Shown here piece by piece: positions 17,913 to 27,237 of a stretch of DNA of 64,000 nucleotides. The stretch comes from Pseudomonas saponiphila. Its GTDB lineage: Bacteria > Pseudomonadota > Gammaproteobacteria > Pseudomonadales > Pseudomonadaceae. The first letter of the stretch is position 1. Each line of letters begins with the position of its first letter. Under the pieces are notes generated by a model. That model saw only the letters and a list, made by a program, of their open reading frames with translations. It was not told the DNA's origin and did no database searches. The DNA is taken from NCBI RefSeq assembly GCF_900105185.1, contig NZ_FNTJ01000001.1, positions 558,001-622,000 on the forward strand, given 5' to 3'. The position numbers and the translations under genes are program-made.

Positions 17913-18737
17913 TCACGCCTGGGGCGGCCCCAGAAGGAAGTTGCCCTTCATGTCTGCCGTTGAGTCGCTGTCCAGGGTCTGCACTTGCGCTTCGTCTTTG
18001 AGGTTTACCCCCGACAATTGCCGGCGACAGGCTTCGCGCATCAAGTACAGCAGGCGATGGGCGGCCATGCCATAGCTCAGGCCTTCCAGGCGCACGTTGG
18101 AGATGCAGTTGCGATAGGCGTCGGTGAGCCCGACTTTCGGCTGGTAGGTGAAGTACAACCCCAGGCTATCGGGAGAACTGAGCCCGGGACGCTCACCGAT
18201 CAGGATCACGGTCATCTTCGCGCCCAGCAGTTCGCCAATCTCGTCGGCTACCGCTACCCGGCCCTGTTCCACCAGGATCAATGGCGACAGCGACCAGCCT
18301 TCGGCGGCGGTCTGTTCCTCCATGCGCGCCAGGAATGGCAGGGTGTGGCGATGCACCGCCAGCGCCGACAGACCGTCCGCCACCACCACCGCCAGGTCGA
18401 CCCCGCCGGGATGGGCGCTGGCGTAGTCGCGCAGGCTCTGGGCCGATTCATCACTGAGCCGACGCCCCAGATCAGGGCGTTGCAGGTAACTGTGGCGATC
18501 CGTGGCGGCGCTGTGCACCAGCAGGCTGTCACGACCGCGCTCGGCCAATTGGGCGCTCAGGCCGGCGTGGTCGAAAGGCAGGTGCACCGCATCCCGGGCC
18601 TGGGCATGGGCGAACTGGAAGTCCAGCTGGGCGCCGGTGGGCAGGCTGGTGCCGGTGCGGCCCAGGGCAATGCGGGCCGGGGTCAGGCGGCGCAGTTCCA
18701 GCCAGGGGTTTTGCGAGTCGCTCGGATGTTTTTGCAT
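17913..18737 (-). CDS. eutC: Ethanolamine ammonia-lyase small subunit
   Basis: A 274-residue light chain of the adenosylcobalamin-dependent lyase that converts ethanolamine to acetaldehyde and ammonia. [14 protein letters not shown] and [17 protein letters not shown] are conserved EutC blocks, as is [17 protein letters not shown]. The start at 18737 gives the normal N-terminus; the longer open frame upstream overlaps eutB and is not expected. The gene starts 12 bases after the eutB stop. Confidence 0.93.
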   Translation of the reverse strand: MQKHPSDSQNPWLELRRLTPARIALGRTGTSLPTGAQLDFQFAHAQARDAVHLPFDHAGLSAQLAERGRDSLLVHSAATDRHSYLQRPDLGRRLSDESAQSLRDYASAHPGGVDLAVVVADGLSALAVHRHTLPFLARMEEQTAAEGWSLSPLILVEQGRVAVADEIGELLGAKMTVILIGERPGLSSPDSLGLYFTYQPKVGLTDAYRNCISNVRLEGLSYGMAAHRLLYLMREACRRQLSGVNLKDEAQVQTLDSDSTADMKGNFLLGPPQA

Positions 18738-18748
18738 GAGCCTGTTCC

Positions 18749-20143
18749 TTATCCCAACTGCGCCAATGCCTGGCGGAACGCCGGCGGCAGGTTGTTGCCG
18801 AAATGCACCTTGCCATCGGCCTGGGTGAAGATGCCGGTCCTGGCCAGCCACTGCTCGAATTCGGGGGCGGGTTTCAGGCCGAGGGTCTGGCGGGCGTAGA
18901 GCGCGTCGTGGAACGACGTGGTCTGGTAGTTGAGCATGATGTCGTCGGAACCGGGGATACCCATGATGAAGTTGATCCCGGCCACGCCCAGCAGGGTCAG
19001 CAGGGTGTCCATGTCGTCCTGGTCGGCCTCGGCGTGGTTGGTGTAGCAGATGTCGCAACCCATGGGCACGCCCAGCAGCTTGCCGCAGAAGTGGTCTTCC
19101 AGACCGGCGCGGATGATCTGCTTGCCGTTGTACAGGTATTCCGGGCCGATGAAGCCGACCACGGTGTTCACCAGGAACGGCTTGAAATGCCGGGCCACGG
19201 CGTAGGCGCGGGTTTCGCAGGTCTGCTGGTCGACGCCGAAGTGGGCGTTGGCCGACAAGGCGCTGCCCTGGCCGGTTTCGAAGTACATCAGGTTCTGCCC
19301 GAGGGTGCCGCGGTTCAGGCTCAGGCCCGCTTCGTAGCCTTCCTTGAGCACATTGAGGTTGATGCCGAAACTGGCGTTGGCCGCTTCGGTGCCGGCGATC
19401 GACTGGAACACCAGGTCCAGGGGCACACCGCGGTTGATCGCCTCGATGGAGGTGGTGACGTGGGTCAGCACGCAGGCCTGGGTCGGGATTTCATAGCGCT
19501 GGATGATGGCGTCGAGCATTTCCAGCATGGCGCAGATCGAGGCGATGCTGTCGGTGGCCGGGTTGATGCCGATCATCGCGTCGCCGTTGCCGTACAACAG
19601 GCCGTCGAGAATGCTCGCGGCAATGCCCGCAGGCTCATCGGTGGGATGGTTGGGCTGCAGGCGGGTGGACAGGCGCCCGCGCAGGCCCAGGGTGCCGCGA
19701 AACTTTGTCACCACGCGAATCTTCTGCGCCACCAGGACCAGGTCCTGCACGCGCATGATCTTCGACACCGCGGCGGCCATTTCCGGGGTCAGGCCCGGGG
19801 CCAGGGCCCGAAGGCTTTGCTCGTCGGCGGCGTCGCTGAGCAGCCAGTCGCGAAAGCCGCCCACGGTCAGGTGGCTGACCGTGGCGAAGGCCTGTTTGTC
19901 ATGGCTGTCGATGATCAGCCGGGTGACTTCGTCGGTTTCGTAGGGAATCAGCACCTCTTCGAGAAAGTGCTTTAGGGGGATATCCGCCAGGGTCATCTGG
20001 GCGGCGACCCGCTCGCCGTCGTTGAGGGCGGCAACCCCGGCCAGAAAGTCGCCGGAGCGGGCCGGACTGGCCTTGGCCATGACTTCCTTGAGGCTGTCGA
20101 AGCGATAGGTCTGAGAACCTACGCTGTGGGAAAATTGGGCCAT
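18749..20143 (-). CDS. eutB: Ethanolamine ammonia-lyase large subunit
   Basis: A 464-residue catalytic heavy chain, close to the 453 residues of the E. coli enzyme. Substrate-site residues known from the E. coli structure are all visible: Arg and Gln in [10 protein letters not shown], Asn in IGINPATD, Glu in YFETGQGS, Phe in VVGFIGPE, Asp in [10 protein letters not shown] (codon 19052-19054) and Met in [15 protein letters not shown] lies six bases before the ATG. Paired with eutC, this should be the authentic ethanolamine enzyme. No shell-protein genes are nearby, so it acts in the cytosol. Confidence 0.95.
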   Translation of the reverse strand: MAQFSHSVGSQTYRFDSLKEVMAKASPARSGDFLAGVAALNDGERVAAQMTLADIPLKHFLEEVLIPYETDEVTRLIIDSHDKQAFATVSHLTVGGFRDWLLSDAADEQSLRALAPGLTPEMAAAVSKIMRVQDLVLVAQKIRVVTKFRGTLGLRGRLSTRLQPNHPTDEPAGIAASILDGLLYGNGDAMIGINPATDSIASICAMLEMLDAIIQRYEIPTQACVLTHVTTSIEAINRGVPLDLVFQSIAGTEAANASFGINLNVLKEGYEAGLSLNRGTLGQNLMYFETGQGSALSANAHFGVDQQTCETRAYAVARHFKPFLVNTVVGFIGPEYLYNGKQIIRAGLEDHFCGKLLGVPMGCDICYTNHAEADQDDMDTLLTLLGVAGINFIMGIPGSDDIMLNYQTTSFHDALYARQTLGLKPAPEFEQWLARTGIFTQADGKVHFGNNLPPAFRQALAQLG

Positions 20144-20194
20144 CTCAGTCTCCGTTTCAACGATATAGGGGCGTTGCCGAGTGCTGGCGGGTCA

Positions 20195-22390
20195 TCAGGA
20201 TGCCACCTTCTTCAGCAGGTTTTCCAGGCGGTTGCCGGCAGCCCTGTGCTGGAGGATGGCAAAGGCCTTTTCCGCCACCAGGCTGCCGCCTTCCAGCGGT
20301 GGCAGGCCACCGCTGTAGATGTTCGAGATCACCGTGTATTCGTAGCGAATGTCCGGGTTGCCGCTGAATTGCGCGGCGGCGGCGCGGGCCTGGTCGTCCG
20401 GCAGGCGGTAGCCCAGGTAGGCGGACATGCTGCGCGAGGCCAGGGCATCGCCGCCGGGCCGTTCGCCGATCAGCACGATGATCAGTTGTGGTTGCAGGGC
20501 TTCGCCCACCGACTCCGCCAGCTTGACCCGGCCATAGGGGGCGAGGATCGGCTGGCCGATGCGCAGCTCGCGGCTTTGCAGGCCGTCCAGCAGCACCGGT
20601 AGCAGTTGGGGAATGTTGTGGTGGATGGCTTCGGCGCTGAGGCCGTCGGAAATCACGATCTGCACATCGTTGTATTCCGCTTGCAGGCGCCGCAGCACCT
20701 CCTCGGTCAGCCGTGCCCCCAGCTCCGGGTCTTGCAGATGCGCCAGCTTGTCCGGGGCCGCGGTGCGCAGCTCGCGCAGGGGAATGGCGGCGATTTCGGC
20801 AGGGCGCAGGTCGACGTAGATCGCTTCCCGGGCCACCGCCAGGTTGGCCCGCACCGTGCGCGACACCCTGTTGGCCGGGCGCGGTCCGGCGTTGTCGAAG
20901 CCGTAGGTGGCCGGGGTGGACTCCAGCAGGCGCTGGAAGTCGATGTCCGACTTGCAGAAGATCCTCGGGTTGCCCCAGTTCGGCCCGCGCTCGACGTTGC
21001 CGTGGGCATCCTCCTGGAAAATCCCCCTGCCCAGGGCCCAGCGCAGGTACTCCGGGGCCGGCTTCAGGTCGTGGACTTCGCGCAGGGTCTGGTTGTCGTG
21101 GGCGCTGGTGTCGAAGTAGGCGAGCATGCGGTCGGTGCTCAGGTATACGTCCATGAAGAAGTTGGCACCGGCGGCGGTCAGCAGCTCGGTGGCCATCTGC
21201 TGGCCTTCCAGGGTCACTTGCGAGTGCAGGGTGTAGCAGGGCGCCATGCCCATGGGCAGGCCCAGCAGCTTGCCCATGAACTGGTCCTGCAGGCAGGAAT
21301 AGGTCATCTCGAAGTTGTCGAGGTGGGTTTCCGGGCCGATGAAGCCGGTGACGTTGTTCACCATGTACGGCCGATAACGCCGGGCCAGCCCGTAGCACAG
21401 GGCCTCACAGGTGGTCATGTCGATGCCTTCGTGCTTGCCGTAGGTCAGCTCGCTGCCCTGGCCGGTCTCGAAGTACATGAAATTTTCCGCCACGCCTCGC
21501 AGCGGGCCGCGCTCGGCCATGGTCTGCCAGGCCTGGTCGAGCAACTGCACGGTGACATCGAATTCATCGGTCAGGGTGCGTTCGGTGCCAGCCAGGCTCT
21601 GGAACATGATCTCCACCGGCGCGCCCTGGTCGAGGCAGGCCAGTTGGGTCTTGATGTGGGAGAGCACGCAGATCTGCGTCGGCGCCCCGGTTTCCTGGCG
21701 CAATGTGTCCAGGTGGTGCAGGGTGGCGCTGATGTTCTCCACGGTGTCGATGGCCGGATTGAGGCCAATCAACGCATCCCCCGAGCCCATGCTCAGCCCG
21801 GTGTAGACCAGCAGGGTGATGCCGCTGAGGTTGTCGGTGGGATGGTTGGGCTGCAAGCGCGATGACAGGGTGCCGGGCAGGCCTACCAGGGTGCGGGCCT
21901 TGGCCGCCGCGCCGCTCTTGAGCTTTTTCGACAGCAGGATCAGTTCATGCACGTCCAGCAGCTTGGCCAGGGCCGCGGCCATCACTCCGGTCATGGCCGT
22001 GCCGATGCGGCGTATTTCGGTGCCGTGGCTGCGCAGCAGGCGATCTTTCAGGGCGCCGAGCGTCAGTTCGGCAATCTCGCTGAAGACTTGGTGGTCGATG
22101 TCGTAGTTGACCTGCATGACGCTGTCGATGCGCCCGTGGCGATCGGTCAGCGGATGCTCGAAATAGTGCGCCAGGGTCAGCTCCGAGAGCACCTTGCGCG
22201 CCGCTTCGCGGGTGATCTCGTCCACGGCGGCCAGCCCTGCCACGCGGTCGCCGGCCTTGCTGATGTCGGCGGCGCCGAGCACCGCCTTGAGGCTGCAGAA
22301 GGCGATCTCGCGATCCAGCACCCGGGTGCTGTAGCCGCGCTCGGCCGGGGCGGCTGGAAGGCGGATGTGCTGCAGTTCGGTGAGTGGCAT
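20195..22390 (-). CDS. Fused EutB-EutC ammonia-lyase paralog
   Basis: A 731-residue single chain. Residues about 1-470 are EutB-like and residues about 490-731 EutC-like (IVISDGLSAEAIHHN, IVLIGERPGGD, VISNIYSGG). The B12-lyase residues Arg/Gln ([10 protein letters not shown]), Asn (IGLNPAID), Glu (YFETGQGS) and Phe (VTGFIGPE) are kept. The substrate-amine Asp is replaced: GMAPCYTLHS here against [10 protein letters not shown] in the neighbour. The barrel loop [13 protein letters not shown] has become FFMDVYLSTDRML. The start at 22390 is set by AAGGAG nine bases upstream; the ATG at 22414 lacks such a site. Inference: a coenzyme B12 lyase for a different or bulkier amino alcohol. It lies between eutA and the separate eutB. 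Confidence 0.85.
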   Translation of the reverse strand: MPLTELQHIRLPAAPAERGYSTRVLDREIAFCSLKAVLGAADISKAGDRVAGLAAVDEITREAARKVLSELTLAHYFEHPLTDRHGRIDSVMQVNYDIDHQVFSEIAELTLGALKDRLLRSHGTEIRRIGTAMTGVMAAALAKLLDVHELILLSKKLKSGAAAKARTLVGLPGTLSSRLQPNHPTDNLSGITLLVYTGLSMGSGDALIGLNPAIDTVENISATLHHLDTLRQETGAPTQICVLSHIKTQLACLDQGAPVEIMFQSLAGTERTLTDEFDVTVQLLDQAWQTMAERGPLRGVAENFMYFETGQGSELTYGKHEGIDMTTCEALCYGLARRYRPYMVNNVTGFIGPETHLDNFEMTYSCLQDQFMGKLLGLPMGMAPCYTLHSQVTLEGQQMATELLTAAGANFFMDVYLSTDRMLAYFDTSAHDNQTLREVHDLKPAPEYLRWALGRGIFQEDAHGNVERGPNWGNPRIFCKSDIDFQRLLESTPATYGFDNAGPRPANRVSRTVRANLAVAREAIYVDLRPAEIAAIPLRELRTAAPDKLAHLQDPELGARLTEEVLRRLQAEYNDVQIVISDGLSAEAIHHNIPQLLPVLLDGLQSRELRIGQPILAPYGRVKLAESVGEALQPQLIIVLIGERPGGDALASRSMSAYLGYRLPDDQARAAAAQFSGNPDIRYEYTVISNIYSGGLPPLEGGSLVAEKAFAILQHRAAGNRLENLLKKVAS

Positions 22391-22420
22391 GGCAAGACGC
22401 TCCTTGGCTGGCATCGGCTT

Positions 22421-23857
22421 CTAGTGCACGCCGTAAAAGGCGACGGGCACGATGTGCTGATGGGGTGTTCCCAGATTGATGAAATGCGCCGAACGCTCGC
22501 GCACTTCATCGATGACGATCAGGTTGCAAGAACTGCGCCCCCAATCCGTGGCGTAGTTGCCCAGGACCTTGCCGACGTTGCTTTCCAGCAGCAGCACCAG
22601 CGGCCATTGAGGGGCGGGGCGTGCCGCGCTCAGGGCGCGGGACAACAGGGCGCCCAATTGACGGATTTGCTCCAGGCCCGGCGCCTGGCCGCCGTCGAGC
22701 AGTTGCAGGCAGGCACCGTCGCGGCTGCTCAAGGCCAGGGCCAGGGCGTCGTCCAGCTGTTGCCGCGAGGCGTCCATGGGCAGGCGGGCGACGATGGGCA
22801 GGTCCTTGAGCGGCAGCACTTCGGGCCGGGGCAGGAACAGGGTGCTGCCGGAGATTTCGGTGTTGTGCAGGGTCAGGCCGTAGACCGTGGCCCGGCCGCG
22901 GTTTTCCGGCACCAGGCGGCTGGCATCCCGGATCAGTCGTGGGTGGCGGGCGATGGCCAGGGCCAGATCGATGCCCAGGTCGCCGTAACAGGTGGTGCCA
23001 GGCATGGGTTCGCCTTGCAGGTGACGATAGAGCAACTCACCCACGCCACCGGAAAAGGTCAGGGCCGGGTTGGCAGCGTGTTCGGGGAGGATCAACGGCA
23101 GTTGCTCGGTCAGTTGCCCCAGCGTGCCGGTAAAAAAGGTGCGATCACCTTCGGCGATGGCGACCAGGGCGTCGACGTACCAGTTGACCACTGCATCCCG
23201 CTCCGGGTTGTCGAGCGGCTGGCCAACAGTCTTGTGGATCTGCAGGTGATCGAGCAGCGCCCGGCCGAATTCCGACAGCGCACTGAGGCGATAACTGCCC
23301 GGCTCGAACTGCAAGTGCCGGGCGCCGATGAAGTGGCAGCCGCTGGCCAGGACATTGCCATCCAGGCCCCAGGCAGCGTTGGTAGTGCCGCCGCCGATAT
23401 CCAGGTTGAGCAGCGGTTGCTGTGGATAAAAGCGGCTCAGGGTCGAACAGCTGCCCATGAATGCCAGCCAGGACTCCAGCCCACCGTCGTCGGCGCGGGA
23501 GATCAGCACATTGCCGATCAGTTGCTCGACCCGGCGTGTCAGGGCCTGGGCGTTGTGCCGCCGCGCCGCCAGGCCGGTAATGATCACGCCCGCGGAAAAC
23601 AGCTGTTCCGGGCGCACGCCGGCTTGCTCAAGCCAGCATTGGATCAGACCCTGGATCGCCGTTTCATCGATGATCCGGTCCTTGAACGGGGTAAACACCG
23701 GCTCGCCGCGAAACAGCACCCGGGGCTCGTTGAGGGCCATGCGTCCGGTGACGCAATGGCTGCTCAGGCTGGCCTGGGCGATCAGCGCGCTGCTGGTGGT
23801 GGAGCCGAAGTCCAGCCCCAGCAGCAACACCGATGTGCCGCCCGTGATGGCTTGCAT
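22421..23857 (-). CDS. eutA: Ethanolamine ammonia-lyase reactivating factor
   Basis: A 478-residue ATPase of the actin/Hsp70 superfamily. It exchanges damaged cobalamin from the lyase for fresh adenosylcobalamin. LLGLDFGSTTSSALI is the phosphate-1 loop, and LNLDIGGGTTNAAWG is the phosphate-2 loop. AGGAA precedes the ATG. It is followed within 30 bases by the fused lyase, so it could serve both lyases. Confidence 0.9.
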   Translation of the reverse strand: MQAITGGTSVLLLGLDFGSTTSSALIAQASLSSHCVTGRMALNEPRVLFRGEPVFTPFKDRIIDETAIQGLIQCWLEQAGVRPEQLFSAGVIITGLAARRHNAQALTRRVEQLIGNVLISRADDGGLESWLAFMGSCSTLSRFYPQQPLLNLDIGGGTTNAAWGLDGNVLASGCHFIGARHLQFEPGSYRLSALSEFGRALLDHLQIHKTVGQPLDNPERDAVVNWYVDALVAIAEGDRTFFTGTLGQLTEQLPLILPEHAANPALTFSGGVGELLYRHLQGEPMPGTTCYGDLGIDLALAIARHPRLIRDASRLVPENRGRATVYGLTLHNTEISGSTLFLPRPEVLPLKDLPIVARLPMDASRQQLDDALALALSSRDGACLQLLDGGQAPGLEQIRQLGALLSRALSAARPAPQWPLVLLLESNVGKVLGNYATDWGRSSCNLIVIDEVRERSAHFINLGTPHQHIVPVAFYGVH

Positions 23858-23882
23858 GCTGGCGTTCCTCGCCGCGCCGAAG

Positions 23883-25163
23883 TCAGGCGGTGGCCTTCTG
23901 GCCCGCGGGTTCCGGAGTGTCCAGCGCGGTGCCGCCCAGGTACTCGCCCGGAGCGATGATCCCCGCTGCCCGATCCTCGGCTTCCAGTTGCAGCGCCTTG
24001 GGCACCGACAGCCAGTAGGCCAGGCCGACAGCGACGAAACCGGCGCTGATCTTGCCGATCAGCACCGGCAGGATGATGGTCGGCTGGAAGTTGGCGGTGA
24101 ACGACAGATGGTCCCCCAGCAGGAAGGCAGCGCAGACCCCGAAGGCGATGTTCACCACCTTGTCCTTGGGCGGCATCAGGCGCACCAGGCGGAACATGGC
24201 GAGGATATTGGCGATGGTCGCCAGCATGCCGGCACTGCCCACGGCGCTGAGGCCGATCTTGCCACCGAGGTTTTCCAACGGCTTGCCCAGGTATTTGCGC
24301 AGCAGGTAGACCATGGGGAAGGCGCCGGCCAGCATGATGCCGATGTAGCCGGCGGTTTCCAGGGCGCGGGTCTGGTCCTGGGCGTCGGCGATGATCGGGT
24401 GGAACCCCCAGCTGCCGAACACCGCGGAGAAGGCTCCGGTGAAGTACTCGACGATGGAGAACACCAGCACCAGCTTGATCGCCGCGTCCATGGCCCGGCC
24501 GAAGATGATGAAGCCCTTGATCATCATGTCCGGCAAGAAGCGCAGGCCCAGGGCCAGGGCCACGACGAAGATCAGGATTGGCAGCAGGTTGGCGAAGATG
24601 CTGCCCAGGCCCATGGCCAGTTGGTAGCTGGCTTCGCCGTTGGTGCTGACCAGTTCGCGTACCACCGGGTTGCTGAAGGCCAGGATCAGGCTGGCGATCA
24701 TCACCCCGACGGGGATGGTGAGGATGCCGGACATGATCCCCAGGGCCATGTATTTGTGGTCGCGCTTGTCGAGCATCGCCAGGCCCATGGGAATCGAGAA
24801 GACGATGGTGGCGCCGCCCATGAAGCCAGTGATCAATGCCATCACCAGGGCTTCCTTGCTCGCGGCCAGGGCCGAGGCCAGCTGATAGCCGCCCATGTCC
24901 GAGGCGATGATCATGGTCGCCGCCAGGGCCGGGTCGGCGCCCAGGGAGTTGAAGAAGGGGCCGAAGACGGTTTCGATGACCACGGTGAGATAGGGGATGG
25001 AAGCCATGATCCCTGCGGCCGGCACGAAGATGTAGCCGGTGGCGTGGATGCCTTCCATGAATTCCTTGCCCAGGCCTCGCTCGCTGTCGTAGATGGCGGC
25101 GAAGGCGCCGAGTACGGCGCAGAGCATGATGAGGTAGAGCACGTAGTTGCCGATCTGATCCAT
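23883..25163 (-). CDS. eutH: Ethanolamine transporter EutH
   Basis: A 426-residue inner-membrane protein with about 10-11 hydrophobic segments, matching EutH in the opening MDQIGNYVLYLIMLCAVLGA and in ATMIIASDMGGYQLA. It supplies ethanolamine to the lyases, chiefly when external levels are low. First gene of the eutH-eutA-fused lyase-eutB-eutC run, with gaps of about 10-50 bases throughout, so probably one operon. Codons near the 3' end add a short hydrophilic tail relative to enterobacterial EutH. Confidence 0.92.
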   Translation of the reverse strand: MDQIGNYVLYLIMLCAVLGAFAAIYDSERGLGKEFMEGIHATGYIFVPAAGIMASIPYLTVVIETVFGPFFNSLGADPALAATMIIASDMGGYQLASALAASKEALVMALITGFMGGATIVFSIPMGLAMLDKRDHKYMALGIMSGILTIPVGVMIASLILAFSNPVVRELVSTNGEASYQLAMGLGSIFANLLPILIFVVALALGLRFLPDMMIKGFIIFGRAMDAAIKLVLVFSIVEYFTGAFSAVFGSWGFHPIIADAQDQTRALETAGYIGIMLAGAFPMVYLLRKYLGKPLENLGGKIGLSAVGSAGMLATIANILAMFRLVRLMPPKDKVVNIAFGVCAAFLLGDHLSFTANFQPTIILPVLIGKISAGFVAVGLAYWLSVPKALQLEAEDRAAGIIAPGEYLGGTALDTPEPAGQKATA

Positions 25164-25303
25164 TGCGTTTGTCCCTTGTTATTGTTTTTCAAGCAGGGTC
25201 TGTGCACGACTGGTTTGGCGCAGAACTTCCGACAGCAGTGTCCCGTCCGGCCAGCCTTCGGCACCGGATCAGAGCAGGTGAACAGGTGCGGCAGGGCCGC
25301 GAA

Positions 25304-25335
25304 AAGGCCTCCCGGCGACCTGGGTCGCCGGGAGG
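25304..25335 (-). terminator. Rho-independent terminator of the aldehyde dehydrogenase gene
   Basis: Perfect 13-bp stem at 25308-25320 and 25323-25335 with a 2-base loop. On the minus strand it is followed by a short T-run. It separates the aldehyde dehydrogenase gene from eutH, which suggests that eutH has its own promoter or depends on read-through. Confidence 0.75.
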
Positions 25336-25340
25336 ATCGA

Positions 25341-26861
25341 TCAGAAGAAGCCCAGTGGGTTGATGTCGTAGCTCACCAGCAGGTTCTTGGTCTGCTGGTA
25401 ATGGTCGAGCATCATCTTGTGGGTTTCACGGCCAACCCCGGACTTCTTGTAGCCACCGAACGCGGCGTGGGCCGGGTACAGGTGGTAGCAGTTGGTCCAT
25501 ACGCGGCCAGCCTTGATCCCGCGGCCCATGCGGTAGGCGCGGTTGATGTCGCGGGTCCAGACCCCGGCGCCCAGGCCGAACTCGGTGTCGTTGGCGATTG
25601 CCAGCGCTTCGGCTTCGTCCTTGAAGGTGGTGACGCTGACCACCGGGCCAAAGATCTCTTCCTGGAACACGCGCATCTTGTTGGTGCCCTTGAGCAGGGT
25701 CGGCTGGATGTAGTAACCGCTGGACAGGTCGCCTGCGAGTTTTTCCACCTTGCCGCCGGTGAGCAGCTGCGCGCCTTCGTTCTTGGCGATGTCGAGGTAG
25801 GAGAGGATCTTGTCGAACTGCTGCTCGGAGGCCTGGGCGCCGACCATGGTGTCGGTGTCCAGCGGGTCGCCGCGCTTGATCTGCTCGACCTTCTTCATCA
25901 CCACTTGCATGAATTCGTCGTAGATCGACTCCTGCACCAGGGCGCGGGACGGGCAGGTGCAGACTTCACCCTGGTTGAAGAACGCCAGCACCAGGCCTTC
26001 GGCGGCCTTTTCGATGAACTTGGGTTCGGCCTGCATGATGTCTTCGAAGAAGATGTTCGGCGACTTGCCGCCCAGTTCCACGGTGGACGGAATGATGTTC
26101 TCGGCGGCGCATTTCATGATGTGCGAGCCCACCGGAGTCGAGCCGGTGAAGGCGATCTTGGCGATGCGCTTGCTGGTGGCCAGGGCTTCGCCGGCTTCGC
26201 GGCCAAAACCTTGCACCACGTTGAGCACACCCGGCGGCAGCAGGTCGCCGATCACTTCCAGCAGCACGGTGATGCCCAGCGGCGTCTGCTCGGCGGGCTT
26301 GAGCACCACGCAGTTGCCGGCGGCCAGGGCCGGGGCGAGTTTCCAGGCGGCCATCAGGATCGGGAAGTTCCACGGGATGATCTGTCCGACCACGCCCAGG
26401 GGTTCATGGATGTGATAGGCCACGGTGTTGCCGTCGATTTCCGCGGCGCTGCCTTCCTGGGCCCGCAGGCAACCGGCGAAGTAGCGGAAGTGGTCGGCGG
26501 CCAGGGGGATGTCGGCGTTCAGGGTTTCGCGCACGGCCTTGCCGTTGTCCCAGGTTTCGGTGATGGCCAGCAGTTCCAGGTTCTGTTCGATGCGGTCGGC
26601 GATCTTCAGCAGGATCAGCGAGCGAGCCTGTACCGAGGTGGCGCCCCAGGCATCGGCGGCGGCATGGGCGGCGTCCAGCGCCTTGTCGATGTCTTCGGCG
26701 GTGGAGCGGGGGAATTCGGCAATCGGCTGGCCATTGACCGGCGAGGTATTGGTGAAGTACTGGCCTTTGATCGGCGCGACGAATTCGCCGTTGATGTAGT
26801 TGCCGTACTTGCTCTTGAACGAAACGATGGCGCCTTCAGTACCGGGGTGTGCGTAACGCAT
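25341..26861 (-). CDS. exaC: NAD-dependent aldehyde dehydrogenase (ExaC/AcoD type)
   Basis: A 506-residue enzyme that oxidises acetaldehyde to acetate. The catalytic Glu is in VELGGKSPN and the nucleophile Cys in [12 protein letters not shown]. The NAD site shows [10 protein letters not shown] and [12 protein letters not shown] strong AGGAGAT lies before the ATG. The gene sits divergent from a sigma-54 activator and upstream of eutH, so its likely job is to consume the acetaldehyde made by the ammonia-lyases. The name exaC rests on similarity to the Pseudomonas enzyme used in ethanol oxidation. Confidence 0.92.
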   Translation of the reverse strand: MRYAHPGTEGAIVSFKSKYGNYINGEFVAPIKGQYFTNTSPVNGQPIAEFPRSTAEDIDKALDAAHAAADAWGATSVQARSLILLKIADRIEQNLELLAITETWDNGKAVRETLNADIPLAADHFRYFAGCLRAQEGSAAEIDGNTVAYHIHEPLGVVGQIIPWNFPILMAAWKLAPALAAGNCVVLKPAEQTPLGITVLLEVIGDLLPPGVLNVVQGFGREAGEALATSKRIAKIAFTGSTPVGSHIMKCAAENIIPSTVELGGKSPNIFFEDIMQAEPKFIEKAAEGLVLAFFNQGEVCTCPSRALVQESIYDEFMQVVMKKVEQIKRGDPLDTDTMVGAQASEQQFDKILSYLDIAKNEGAQLLTGGKVEKLAGDLSSGYYIQPTLLKGTNKMRVFQEEIFGPVVSVTTFKDEAEALAIANDTEFGLGAGVWTRDINRAYRMGRGIKAGRVWTNCYHLYPAHAAFGGYKKSGVGRETHKMMLDHYQQTKNLLVSYDINPLGFF

Positions 26862-26926
26862 GGTGGGTATCTCCTGGCTTCTTATGCTTATGGGGGAGGA
26901 CGCGCTTTAGCGCATATCAAGCGTAG

Positions 26927-26943
26927 AGCAAAGGTCGGGCCAG
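26927..26943 (-). promoter_or_regulatory. Sigma-54 promoter of exaC
   Basis: Minus-strand reading is CTGGCCCGACCTTTGCT. The -24 element TGGCCC and -12 element TTGC are separated by five bases, as in the consensus TGGCAC-N5-TTGC. It lies about 65 bases before the exaC start, and a sigma-54 activator gene is divergent. Confidence 0.75.
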
Positions 26944-27130
26944 CGTGGTGGGGACCATGTGCATCAAGGGTTTACGGATGTTTCGAGTGGGCTGTGGCGG
27001 GGCGTTGTGACGGAAGCGGTACAGGGTTGAGTGACAGTTTGTAACCTTGCTGGCACAACCTGTGACCTGTGGGTCAGGCCGGCATTGCAATGGAGCAGCG
27101 GCTGGAGGATGCTGGTTCGCGTGTCGAATC

Positions 27131-27141
27131 TTGTCGGACAA
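27131..27141. promoter_or_regulatory. Candidate activator binding palindrome
   Basis: TTGTCGGACAA is an inverted repeat of TTGTC and GACAA around a central G. It lies about 190 bases upstream of the sigma-54 promoter, a usual distance for an enhancer-type site. The binding protein is inferred. Confidence 0.4.
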
Positions 27142-27237
27142 ATCTGATAAGCGTTCCTCCTTCATGGTCGATTGCGGCCCGGCAGTGGCGAGGGTATTTC
27201 GTCTGAGCGTGCCAGCGCAGCAGGAGAATAATAAGAA

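Larger units (their letters stand above)
26862..27237. other. Divergent regulatory region between aldehyde dehydrogenase and activator genes
   Basis: No gene is supported here. It holds a sigma-54 promoter facing exaC (26927-26943). It also holds TTGT/ACAA half-sites around 27040-27060, and a perfect palindrome at 27131-27141. These would be candidate upstream activator sites for the divergent regulator. Confidence 0.65.

Noticed and set aside
21947..23959. Long + strand frame opposite the fused lyase and eutA
   Set aside because: Antisense shadow with no recognisable domain.
25200..25225. Second sigma-54 promoter in front of eutH
   Set aside because: The minus strand shows GTGCAC and CTGC at the right spacing, but the essential GG of the -24 box is broken.
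23457..27044. Very long open frame on the + strand opposite eutA, eutH and the aldehyde dehydrogenase gene
   Set aside because: It is the antisense shadow of GC-rich genes: low-complexity His/Gln/Gly-rich translation, no domain, and strong genes on the other strand.
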